17,459 bases of DNA from a bacterium. Its GTDB lineage: Bacteria > Verrucomicrobiota > Verrucomicrobiae > Limisphaerales > J093. The first letter of the stretch is position 1. The number at the start of each line of letters is the position of its first letter. This document shows positions 7,649 through 14,929 of the stretch, one piece after another. Below the pieces are notes generated by a model. It did not search any database, was not told the origin of the DNA, and saw only the letters and a program-made list of their open reading frames with translations. The translations under genes were made by a program, and so were the position numbers. The stretch lies in assembly GCA_021839785.1 (NCBI GenBank), contig JAKCAB010000773.1, forward strand, positions 1-17,459, written 5' to 3'.

Positions 7649-8949
7649 GGGCAACTTGCCCTTGTCGGCGGGTAGCCGGCCGGCGTCCAAAACTGACCGA
7701 CGCGTTTGCGCCGGCATTGCCGATTTCGACAAGCCGACTCCACGGGGCCGCTGCCAATGGGCCAGCCCCGCTGCGCCAAGCGCTGATAGTTCAGGCGCAG
7801 GGCTTGCTCGGCAAAATAGTTTTGTTCCCGCCGGATCACTTGGCCCCGTTCGCCTCGGCGGCCCGGCAGCGCCGCCAGCTCGGCCAACACGGCTGGTTCC
7901 TTGCCGTGGCGCAACCGGTGCAGTCGCCCTTCCACCCAACCGCGCCGCGCCGCTTCATCCCGCGGATGCAACGCCTCCCCCAAAGTCCACCGATGTTGGC
8001 TGGCATGGTAGAAGTCCAACAACTGATGCGCCCCAGCCCACCGGTCGCCCACCACGTTCCAAATCCACGGCGCGCCATCGGCCACCGCCAAAACCGCGCG
8101 CGCCCGGCCCAGTCCGCCGCGCTGGGCTTCCCAGTGCAAGCGCCGGCCCAACTCCAGCCCTTCGCCTTGCCAGCCCCGCACCGCTTTTTCCAGCAGTTGG
8201 CCGCGCGGCTCGCGCACCGCTTGTTCCTGCCGATAAAACACCCCCCGCTTGGATTCGTGCCATTCCACGCGGGGTTTTTGCGTCTGTGGCTTGCCCCAGC
8301 CAGGGCCGCGAAAGCGCACTTGAAAGCCCTCGAGCATCAGCACCGCCAGCGCGCTGGCCGGACGTTCGGGATGGTTTTCCTGCGGCAGGGTTTTGAGGCG
8401 CGCCCGGGTTTGGGCTTCGGCCTTGGCCCCGAGGCGTTGCACCAGCGCGCAAATCGTCGAGTCTTCCACGCCGATGCCCACCTTAGCTGCCAGTTTCGCC
8501 GCCGCCGCATACGAAACCGTAACGGTGCCGAAGTCCGCCAGTTTGTCTTCCAGCGCCGGACTGAGTTGTCGATGAGGGCTCAAACCCCAGCGCTCGCGCA
8601 CCGGAGCGCCCCAATGTCCGGCAGCGGGATCTTTTCCGTGCCACACGCTCGGGGCCACCGGCCCGAAGCTGGTGCGCCGGTGCATCGGTTCGCGCCGCCG
8701 ATGGTGGGCTTGGCGTTGGCTCTGGGGGAAAAACTCCGCCGTGGCGGTGGGCTTCGGCTTGGCGCTTTTCCTCCAGCCGTCGACGCATCCATTCCCGACC
8801 TTCGGTTTCCACTTCCAGTTCCCTCTCCCGCAAGGAGCGCGGGGCGTCTGCTTCCGGACTCATCGAGTTCCTTTCGTGTTTGGGTTTTCGTTTGCTCGGT
8901 GAGGAACCGTTCACAGCCCCATTATGGTGGTGGTGTCAAGTTGCGCCCA
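7649..8949 (-). mobile_element. Decayed ISKra4-family insertion sequence
   Basis: The element is defined by its transposase remnant (8863 down to about 7678). Outer limits are uncertain. On the right, the kinase reading frame is lost near 8936-8949. On the left, a small palindrome (7649-7661, GGGCAACTTGCCC) lies where homology ends. The outermost 8-bp inverted match, GCAACTTG on the left and CAAGTTGC at 8937-8944 on the right, may be a relic of terminal repeats but is weak. ISKra4 elements normally encode one transposase of about 430-450 residues. This one lacks the last 20 or so residues and is frameshifted, so it cannot move on its own. Confidence 0.7.
7678..8863 (-). pseudogene. ISKra4-family transposase, frameshifted and 3'-truncated
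   Basis: The N-terminal frame starts at ATG 8863, seven bases after a good Shine-Dalgarno (AAAGGA), and encodes RERELEVETEGREWMRRRLEE, typical of ISKra4 transposases. It runs to HRHGGVFPPEP. The family reading then continues one base out of phase as SFGPVAPSVWHGKDPAAGHWG, LSPALEDKL and WIGSGPVES-like motifs (WPIGSGPVESACRNRQCRRK). The shift falls on a homopolymer pair at 8724-8733 (T5C5 on the coding strand). The usual C-terminal segment (LRHLCAL...HHWDELW-like) is absent after GQFWTPAG. The frame instead runs through unrelated sequence into antisense of the acetyltransferase gene to 7441. The expected first catalytic Asp in the L-x-D-G-F/W context reads LMLEGFQVR (Glu codon at 8329-8331). 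The protein is almost certainly inactive. Confidence 0.88.
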
Positions 8950-10402
8950 GTTGTCCGTCGGGTGACAGCGCGACGTCGCCCACGGCCTCGGGATGAGGCA
9001 GGCTGAGCAGTTCCTCACTTCGGCATTGCTGCCACAGGTAGCGCCATTCGACCGTGCGAAGATCCTCCTTTCCGCTTTGCGGTCGGTACCGCCGCAACAA
9101 CGCCAAGGCCTGACTCGAGTTCTCCTTCTGCAACTCGACTTGGGCCGCCTTCATGTCCGCGGCGTAGGCGGCGTGTTCGGCGCGCAGACGTTGGCGAGCT
9201 TCCTCCCGCGCGTTGCGCTCCGCCCGCTTCCACTGCCAGAGCACGCCGCCTGCGCCGAGCGCAAATACCGCCACCAGCGCGGCGATGAACCCTGCGCGTA
9301 CCGGGTTGCGCCGACACCAGCGCCAGGCCTTGGCCAGCCGGCCCACGGGTCGCGCCAACACCGGTTTGCCTTCGAGGAACCGGCCCAGCTCCTGAGCCAA
9401 CAACTGGGCCGTGGCGTAGCGTTTGCCAGGTTCCTTCTCGAGACACTTCAAACAAACCGTTTCCAGATCACGCGTCACCCTGGGATTGAGCACGCGCGGC
9501 GACAGCGGTTCCACGTTCAGCACTTGTTGCATCGTCTCAGCCAAGCCTTCGCCGATGAACGGCGGGCGGCCCGTCAGCGCGTGATAGAGGATGGCGCCCA
9601 GCGCATACACATCGCTGCGCCGACTCACGGTGCCGCGCTTGCCGGTCGCTTGCTCCGGCGGCATGTAGTTGGGCGAGCCCAAGACCTGCCCGGCCAGAGT
9701 AATTGCCGATTGTTCGCCGCTTGGATCGAACCGCTTCGCCAGGCCGAAATCCGTGACGCGCGGTTGGTCCTCGGTGTCAATGAGCACATTGGCCGGCTTG
9801 AGGTCGCGGTGCAGAATGCCGTGTTCATGGGCATGGTGAATGGCCTCGGCGATGGTCTTCACGTAACCGGCGGCACGTCGCTCGGGCAGCGGGGTGCCAC
9901 GAATCAGCGCCGACAAGCACTGGCCCTCCACGTAGTCCATGGCGATGAAATGCTGGCCTTCGCAGAAACCCACCTCGTGGATGGCCACGATGTTCGGATG
10001 ATGCAACGCCGCCGCAGCCACCGCCTCGGCGCGCAGGCGCTTCACCGATTCCGGCGGCGCGTGCGGCCCGAACAGGAGCAGTTTGAGAGCAACCACACGG
10101 TCCAGGCTTTTCTGGCGGGCTTTATAGACGATGCCCATGCCACCGTGGCCGATCTCCCCCAACAATTCGTAGTCGCCGAAAGGATTTGCGATTTCCGATT
10201 GGCGACTTGCGATTGAGGCTGCGCCAACCGAAATCTGCCCACTGGCTTCTGATCTCTGCTGCCTGATCTCCGACTTCTGACTCCCATCCTCTGGGTCCAC
10301 GCCGAAGCCCAGGCGGTAGAGGCAGCGAGGGCAGAATCCTTTCGGGGCGTCGGCCGGGAGCGCCGTGCCGCAGCTTGGACAGGTGCTGGTGTTCGCCATC
10401 AT
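8936..10402 (-). CDS. Zinc-ribbon Ser/Thr protein kinase, WD40 region truncated at insertion sequence
   Basis: This 488-residue Hanks-type kinase phosphorylates Ser/Thr on unknown targets. In order it has an N-terminal zinc ribbon (CPSCG...CPRC, residues 8-27), a repeat-derived linker (40-72), and the kinase domain (about 77-345). The kinase domain contains the glycine loop GEIGHGGMG, VALKL (K107), HRDLKPAN (198-205), DFG (218-220) and a PPE-type APE motif (about 248-250). One membrane helix follows (371-390), then a coiled-coil-like arginine/alanine segment and the conserved EWRYLWQQC region. It ends inside the first WD40 repeat (VGDVALSPDGQLGAT). Relatives carry a whole WD40 propeller after this point and are roughly twice as long, so this copy was cut where the insertion sequence begins. 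The kinase domain looks intact. Tandem ATGs at 10402/10399 are the start. The sigma factor gene lies 84 nt upstream on the same strand. Confidence 0.9.
   Translation of the reverse strand: MMANTSTCPSCGTALPADAPKGFCPRCLYRLGFGVDPEDGSQKSEIRQQRSEASGQISVGAASIASRQSEIANPFGDYELLGEIGHGGMGIVYKARQKSLDRVVALKLLLFGPHAPPESVKRLRAEAVAAAALHHPNIVAIHEVGFCEGQHFIAMDYVEGQCLSALIRGTPLPERRAAGYVKTIAEAIHHAHEHGILHRDLKPANVLIDTEDQPRVTDFGLAKRFDPSGEQSAITLAGQVLGSPNYMPPEQATGKRGTVSRRSDVYALGAILYHALTGRPPFIGEGLAETMQQVLNVEPLSPRVLNPRVTRDLETVCLKCLEKEPGKRYATAQLLAQELGRFLEGKPVLARPVGRLAKAWRWCRRNPVRAGFIAALVAVFALGAGGVLWQWKRAERNAREEARQRLRAEHAAYAADMKAAQVELQKENSSQALALLRRYRPQSGKEDLRTVEWRYLWQQCRSEELLSLPHPEAVGDVALSPDGQLGAT
10183..10284. repeat. 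Degenerate heptanucleotide repeats inside the kinase gene
   Basis: Two tracts with 7-nt periodicity lie in frame in the kinase linker. On the coding strand, one reads GAGTCAG AAGTCGG AG... (10229-10284) and the other AATCGCA AGTCGCC AATCGG (10183-10215). They encode the QKSEIRQQRSEASG and IASRQSEIA stretches, giving a Ser/Gln/Glu-rich linker between zinc ribbon and kinase domain. The sequence is low complexity and differs in texture from the flanking codons. Confidence 0.7.
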
Positions 10403-10449
10403 CTGCTGTCTATTTCGTACAACGGGATTCAGGCGCCAGGGTTACATAC

Positions 10450-10478
10450 ACCGCTGACAACTGACCACTGAACTCTGG
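10450..10478. repeat. Degenerate heptanucleotide repeat between sigma factor and kinase genes
   Basis: On the minus strand the spacer reads about four units of a degenerate heptamer (GTTCAGT GGTCAGT TGTCAGC, then a partial unit). It lies immediately after the sigma factor stop, in the 84-nt gap before the kinase start. Its unit resembles those inside the kinase linker, suggesting one repeat family spreading locally. Confidence 0.6.
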
Positions 10479-10486
10479 CCTCGTCT

Positions 10487-11233
10487 TCACCGGCTGACCA
10501 CTTCGAACAGGTATCGCAACTCGTCCTCGACCTCGTCGGGACTCGTGACCGTGTGGGCGATTTCCTCGCGCAACAGCTCGCGATAGCGTTGCCGCAGCCG
10601 GTGGACGGTCACTTTCACCGCCGTCTCACTCAGACCCAACTTGGCTCCCAGTTGGGCGTAAGTCTCGTTCGGCCGCTCGCCCAACAGGCAACCTTGGAGT
10701 CGATCGAACACCACCTCTCGGCCGGAAGCCACCGCCTCTTGGCGCAACCGGTCTAGCACGCGATCCAGCAAATCCAACGCCCAGCGGCGCTCATAGAGGT
10801 TCTCCGGGTACGCTTCGCCCCGTGCCTCCAATTGATAGCGCGCCTCGGCCTGCTCCAGATCGAACAAGAGTGGAGCTTCGCCGCCGCGCTTGGCCGTCTG
10901 CGATTTCGCCCATTGGTCAGCAAGAAAGTGCTTCAGGCAGGCCAGCAGGAATGAGCGGAACCGGCCTTTTTCGGGCCCCACGCCGCGGAGAAAGTCACCC
11001 GCCAGGAGGTGGGCAAAGAAGCCCTGGATCATGTCCTGCGCGTCTTCCGGCGAATAACCGCGCCGGCGCACGTAGGCATAGAGCGGATACCAATAAGTGC
11101 GGCAGAGTCGTTCCAGCGCCGCGGCGGATTGCGGCGTATCTCGGCTGCCCGCCGCCAGCACCACGCTCCAATGCGTCGTGGCAAAACTGGCACCGGGCGC
11201 CTGGACTTCGGCACCGGCATCCCCTTTTTCCAA
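10487..11233 (-). CDS. ECF-like sigma-70 family sigma factor associated with Ser/Thr kinase
   Basis: This 248-residue sigma factor should direct RNA polymerase to a specific promoter set. Region 2 is seen at about residues 47-115 (YWYPLYAYVRRRGYSPEDAQ, GFFAHLL, FRSFLLACLKHFLADQW). The region 4 helix-turn-helix lies at about 188-225 (YAQLGAKLGLSETAVKVTVH, RLRQRYRELLREEIAHTV). The FATTHWSVVLAAG start and the ELRYL tail match a large ECF-like group common in Verrucomicrobia and Planctomycetes, often encoded beside Ser/Thr kinases. The kinase follows after 84 nt, so phosphorylation-dependent control is a reasonable inference. The start is TTG at 11233: no ATG or GTG precedes the conserved N-terminus, and an in-frame TAA lies 9 nt upstream of it. 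No clear Shine-Dalgarno is visible. Confidence 0.92.
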   Translation of the reverse strand: MEKGDAGAEVQAPGASFATTHWSVVLAAGSRDTPQSAAALERLCRTYWYPLYAYVRRRGYSPEDAQDMIQGFFAHLLAGDFLRGVGPEKGRFRSFLLACLKHFLADQWAKSQTAKRGGEAPLLFDLEQAEARYQLEARGEAYPENLYERRWALDLLDRVLDRLRQEAVASGREVVFDRLQGCLLGERPNETYAQLGAKLGLSETAVKVTVHRLRQRYRELLREEIAHTVTSPDEVEDELRYLFEVVSR

Positions 11234-11381
11234 GCTCGGAGGTTACGAAAAGCGCGCGGCGATTCCAACCGCAAATCTCCGCGATTGGAACTCACCGGCG
11301 GTGGCGAAAAACATGAAGGCTCCGACCGCGCCACTACCCACCGGCTGAAGCACTCCGACCGCGCGTGCTACCTGCCCAAGG
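11234..11381. other. Gene-free spacer between gcvH and the sigma factor gene
   Basis: This 148-bp gap holds a 12-bp direct repeat, CTCCGACCGCGC, at 11320-11331 and 11353-11364 (33 bp start to start), plus a weak stem with arms TTCCAA/TTGGAA near 11263-11290. No terminator with a T-tract and no confident promoter hexamers were found, although the promoter of the sigma factor gene should lie here. Confidence 0.4.
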
Positions 11382-11765
11382 CTATCCGCCGATCTGGGCG
11401 CGGTAGGCGGCGGCGTTGAGCAGCGCCGCCAGTTCGTCGGCATTGCTGAGCTTGAGTTTGAAGAACCAGCCTTCGCCGAACGGATCGGAGTTCACCAGCG
11501 CGGGATTGCCCGTCACGGCGTCGTTCGCCTCCACGACCTCGCCGCTCACGGGCGCATAAACGTCGCTGGCGGTCTTGACCGATTCGACCACGGCGCAGGC
11601 TTCGCCGGCTTTCACCCGACGGCCCACCGCCGGAAGTTCCACAAACACCACGTCGGTCAATTCGTGTTGCGCGTGGTCGGTGATGCCCACCGTGGCGGTG
11701 TCGCCTTCGACGCGCACCCACTCGTGCGATTTGGCGTAACGGAGATCGGCCGGGACGTTGCTCAT
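11382..11765 (-). CDS. gcvH: Glycine cleavage system H protein
   Basis: This 127-residue protein is the lipoyl-carrying shuttle of the glycine cleavage system. It moves the aminomethyl group between P, T and L proteins in the cytoplasm. The N-terminus [20 protein letters not shown] and the lipoylation site [14 protein letters not shown] (Lys64) are characteristic, as is [13 protein letters not shown]. The length is normal. The ATG at 11765 is 33 nt after the gcvT stop, so gcvT and gcvH probably form an operon. gcvP is not next to them. Confidence 0.97.
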   Translation of the reverse strand: MSNVPADLRYAKSHEWVRVEGDTATVGITDHAQHELTDVVFVELPAVGRRVKAGEACAVVESVKTASDVYAPVSGEVVEANDAVTGNPALVNSDPFGEGWFFKLKLSNADELAALLNAAAYRAQIGG

Positions 11766-11798
11766 GCGCGAAAAGGGAGTCAGGAATCGCGCCGCGGG

Positions 11799-12983
11799 TC
11801 AACTGGGTTTTGGACCGGTGGCGGGGGCGCCCGCCGTCGCTCCCGCGGCTTTCCGAAAAATCGGCTTGGGCACGATCACCGCCGGCGCGCGACGGCCGCG
11901 AATTTCGATCTCGATCCGCGTGTCGGGGGCCGCGCTGGCCGCGGGCACATAGCCCATCCCGATGCCCACACCCAGCGATGGACTCTGCGTGCCGCTGACC
12001 ACCTGGCCGAGCGGACGGTCCGTCCCGCCGGCGATCCAGATCGCGTAGCCGGGCCGCGGCGGCGCGGACTTCCCGGTCATGCGAAACGCCACGCATTTGC
12101 GCGTCACGCCTTTGGCCTTTTGCTCGGCCAGCACCGGGCGGCCGACGAAATCGCCTTTGTCCAAGGCCACGCAAAAACCGATGCCGGCCTCGAGCGGCGT
12201 GGTGTCCTCGTTCAGTTCGTGGCCGTAAAGCGGATAACACATCTCGGTGCGGAGCGTGTCCCGCGCCCCCAAGCCCGCCGGCTTGAGTCCAACGGCCGCG
12301 CCGGTTTCGAGCAAGGCGGTCCAGACCGCTTCGAGGTCTTCCGCGGGGGCCACAATCTCGAAGCCGTCTTCGCCGGTGTAACCCGTCCGGGCCACCAGCA
12401 AGGACACCCCGCGGAAGACGAAGCCCCCGAGCTGGTTCTTCTTCAATTCGGTGACGTGCGCGGCGAGCGTGCCACCGATGGAGCCGCCGGGAATGACGCG
12501 ATTCACGAACTCCGCCACGCGCGGCCCTTGCACCGCCACGGCGCCGAGCTCGGCGGAGGCGTCGCGGAGCGTGAAGCCGTCGCGCGTGGGCGCGTGGTCC
12601 ACCTGGGTTTGCAGCCAGTCCCAGTCGGCCGCGGTGCGCGAGGCATTGACGATGAGCAGGTATTCCTGGTCCTTGGTGCAATAGACGTACAGGTCGTCCA
12701 CCGCCCCGCCGCGATCGTTGCAGAGCACGCTGTACTGGCCCTGGCCGGCGGCGAGTTTGCGGACGTCGTTGGTGAGGGTGTGGTTCAGAAACGCCTCCGC
12801 GCCGGGGCCGCTGACGATGAATTCGCCCATATGCGAAATGTCGAACAAACCGGCGGCCGAGCGAACGGCCAGGTGCTCGTCCACGATGCTCGAGTACTGG
12901 ACCGGCATTTCCCAACCGCCAAATTCAACCAGCCGCGCGCCGAGACGCTGGTGCGCGGCAAACAAAGGGGTGCGCTGAAGCAT
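11799..12983 (-). CDS. gcvT: Glycine cleavage system T protein (aminomethyltransferase)
   Basis: This 394-residue enzyme transfers the one-carbon unit from aminomethyl-lipoyl-H protein to tetrahydrofolate, releasing ammonia. Motifs include LVEFGGWEMPVQYSSIVDEH, GLFDISHMGE (about 45-54), NDRGGAVDDLYVY with the catalytic Asp near 96, LVARTGYTGEDGFEI, GLGARDTLRTEMCYPLYGHE and a C-terminal beta-barrel ending at VPKPIF. A low-complexity tail (AAGATAGAPATGPKPS) follows and looks unstructured. The ATG at 12983 (MLQRTPLFAAH) fits the family start; a longer reading upstream is possible but adds nothing conserved. gcvH follows after 33 nt. Confidence 0.97.
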   Translation of the reverse strand: MLQRTPLFAAHQRLGARLVEFGGWEMPVQYSSIVDEHLAVRSAAGLFDISHMGEFIVSGPGAEAFLNHTLTNDVRKLAAGQGQYSVLCNDRGGAVDDLYVYCTKDQEYLLIVNASRTAADWDWLQTQVDHAPTRDGFTLRDASAELGAVAVQGPRVAEFVNRVIPGGSIGGTLAAHVTELKKNQLGGFVFRGVSLLVARTGYTGEDGFEIVAPAEDLEAVWTALLETGAAVGLKPAGLGARDTLRTEMCYPLYGHELNEDTTPLEAGIGFCVALDKGDFVGRPVLAEQKAKGVTRKCVAFRMTGKSAPPRPGYAIWIAGGTDRPLGQVVSGTQSPSLGVGIGMGYVPAASAAPDTRIEIEIRGRRAPAVIVPKPIFRKAAGATAGAPATGPKPS

Positions 12984-13045
12984 AGAGACGGCGCAACGTA
13001 CCAACGTTCCTTGGCGCGTCAACCGGTTTGGCGCAAGGGAACCCC

Positions 13046-13096
13046 GGCGGCGCGCGGCTGTCCCAGCCGCTGCGGCTGGGGCAGCCGCGCGCCGCC
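13046..13096. repeat. Near-perfect 51-bp palindromic element
   Basis: Arms 13046-13070 and 13072-13096 are 25-nt reverse complements with one mismatch and essentially no spacer, with core GGCGGCGCGCGGCTG and its complement. The element lies between the 3' end of the MFS gene (stop 13113) and the gcvT start (12983), both on the minus strand. It may end the MFS transcript, though no T-tract follows, or be one copy of a genome-wide palindromic repeat. Confidence 0.8.
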
Positions 13097-13112
13097 CAAC
13101 CGTGTCAGTGTC

Positions 13113-14306
13113 TCAGTCCTGCTGGCGCCCGCCGCTTCGTCGCAGCCGGACCAGCCACGCCAAGCCCAACATCAGCAAGGCCGTGACCGCCCAGGCGTTC
13201 ATGTTCGGCTGGGCCGGGAAGAAGTACAGCGACGCCGCACCCACCGCCGGCCCTCCGAAAATGCCCGCGCCGATCGCCGCTTCGTGGAAGCCGCCGTGCT
13301 CGCCTTTGGTCTCGCCCACGTCCATCGAGTAGTAGAGCGACGAGTAGTAAATGAGCGCCACGGCCAGGCCAAAGCCCGCCTGGGCCGCGACCAGGAGCCA
13401 CAAGTTGTCGCCCAACAGAATGGTGGCGAAACCGCTGGCCATTGCCAGATACGCCGCAAGCAACCAGCGGAAGCGGTAATGCCACCGCGTCCACTGCCAG
13501 AGCAGGAAAAACCCGCCCGCCCGCGCCAGCAGCCAAACTGACGCGAACACGCCCGCCTGGGCCGGCGTCAACGCGAACTTTTGCGCCAGGCTCGGAATGA
13601 CCGGAATGACGGCGTTCATCGCCACGTAGGCAAACGGATTCGCCACCCAGGCCATGACGAGAAACGTGCGGGGCGAGAGCGGCGACCGTTTGTGTTCAGT
13701 CGTGGAATCCAGCGGACCGGCGGGTACTGCCATGACCGGTGTCGGGCGGGCGCGGTGCGACCGTTCCAGTCCGAGCACCAAGCCGACTTGAATCGCGTGC
13801 AGCGCCGCCGGCACGAGATAAACGCTCGCGGCACCCAAGCGTTCCAGCACCGCCCCCCCGACGAACGTGGCCACGCCACCGCCGGTGGACCAAACCACAT
13901 TGTAGATGCCCAACAACCGCTTCAGCCGCGCCGGCGGCTCGTGTTCGCTGGTGATGGCTTCGAGGCAGGGCCAGGTGAAACACATGCCCAGCGTCCAGAG
14001 AATCATGGCCGCGTATTGACCGGGCACCGACCGCAGGCTGCTTCCCAGGAGCATCGCAACGCCCATGACCGAGAACCCCAGCTTGAGCGCGAGGAAGTAG
14101 CCGCGTCGCTGGGCGAATTGGCCCGCGTACCAGACGCCCACCGTGTACACCAACCCGCTGGTGGCCGCCAGGGCCAGGTTCTGCAAGTTCGAGAACCCGA
14201 ACCGGTCCCGCATGTTGAAAAACAGGTAGGTGAAATAAAGCGTGGTGGCCAGGGCGTTCAGGCCTTCCAGCACAAACACACCGGCTTTGACGCGGGGGGA
14301 GAACAT
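13113..14306 (-). CDS. MFS transporter
   Basis: This 397-residue integral membrane protein has about 12 hydrophobic segments in two halves, separated by a polar loop (SHRARPTPVMAVPAGPLDST) near the middle. This is the usual major facilitator arrangement and length. Hydrophobic helices include the N-terminal LNALATTLYFTYLFF, LVYTVGVWYAGQFAQRRGYF (a motif A-like loop), FLVMAWVANPFAYVAMNAVI and LLAAYLAMASGFATILLG. The substrate is not evident from the sequence. The ATG at 14306 is preferred over an in-frame TTG four codons upstream. The Nudix gene ends 28 nt before it on the same strand, so they may be co-transcribed. Confidence 0.88.
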   Translation of the reverse strand: MFSPRVKAGVFVLEGLNALATTLYFTYLFFNMRDRFGFSNLQNLALAATSGLVYTVGVWYAGQFAQRRGYFLALKLGFSVMGVAMLLGSSLRSVPGQYAAMILWTLGMCFTWPCLEAITSEHEPPARLKRLLGIYNVVWSTGGGVATFVGGAVLERLGAASVYLVPAALHAIQVGLVLGLERSHRARPTPVMAVPAGPLDSTTEHKRSPLSPRTFLVMAWVANPFAYVAMNAVIPVIPSLAQKFALTPAQAGVFASVWLLARAGGFFLLWQWTRWHYRFRWLLAAYLAMASGFATILLGDNLWLLVAAQAGFGLAVALIYYSSLYYSMDVGETKGEHGGFHEAAIGAGIFGGPAVGAASLYFFPAQPNMNAWAVTALLMLGLAWLVRLRRSGGRQQD

Positions 14307-14334
14307 GGCTTGAAGCAACGGGCGGGCTGAGCGC

Positions 14335-14805
14335 TCAGTCGCGGGCGCGCGTCGGCACTTCGGTCAGCGCCTGCCGGCAATACCACTTCACCGCCGCCGA
14401 AACGGGCGGCTGCAAAGCGTCCAATTCCGCCCAGGTCACCCAGCGGATGTCGCGATGTTCGTCCGGCGCCAGAGTCAGTTCGCCCGCTTTGGGTCGCGCC
14501 CAATAGATCATGCCGACGTGCTCGTGCGTGTCCGAAATGCGGTGGATGTCCAGGAAGCGCGGGGCAATCAACGCGCGCGTGCCGTGGCCGGTCGTGGGCG
14601 GACGTTCGCCGAGCAACTCCACCTCCAGGCCGCTCTCCTCGCGCGCTTCCCGCAAGGCCGCGGTCTCCGGATCTTCGTCCAGATCGATGTGGCCTCCCAA
14701 TGGCAACCAGCGATCCAGTTTCCGGTGGTGAACGAGCAGCACCCGGGAGTCGTGCACCACCACGACGACCACGGTGAAATCGATCCGTTCATGGATGTGC
14801 GCCAT
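14335..14805 (-). CDS. Nudix hydrolase
   Basis: This 156-residue protein cleaves a nucleoside-diphosphate-linked compound; the actual substrate is unknown. The Nudix box is complete: G-x5-E-x7-REAREESGL within GGHIDLDEDPETAALREARE, so the metal-binding Glu residues are present. It is followed by the conserved HEHVGMIYWARP and DIRWVTWAELDAL strands. Size is typical for the family. The ATG at 14805 (MAHIHERIDF) is chosen over a TTG seven codons upstream. It is divergent from the deacetylase gene with a 124-bp gap, and the MFS gene follows downstream. Confidence 0.93.
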   Translation of the reverse strand: MAHIHERIDFTVVVVVVHDSRVLLVHHRKLDRWLPLGGHIDLDEDPETAALREAREESGLEVELLGERPPTTGHGTRALIAPRFLDIHRISDTHEHVGMIYWARPKAGELTLAPDEHRDIRWVTWAELDALQPPVSAAVKWYCRQALTEVPTRARD

Positions 14806-14929
14806 GTCGGGCGCGGACTGTGGCAAGCGGGTCGCCCCCCGTCAAACGCCGGACGGGCGCCGCGGTTGAAAACATCGGCTGAATATCCTTGCCGCAATTG
14901 CGCGCGCGGCTTTTCGTCAGAGCTGCGTT

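Noticed and set aside
7441..7678. Extension of the transposase frame into antisense of the serine acetyltransferase gene
   Set aside because: The sequence after GQFWTPAG has no transposase similarity, and the acetyltransferase frame on the other strand is clearly conserved.
8936..8949. Terminal inverted repeats of the insertion sequence (CAAGTTGC here, GCAACTTG near 7651)
   Set aside because: Only 8 bp match and the surrounding bases need gaps, so it is too weak to define the element ends. No target duplication was found.
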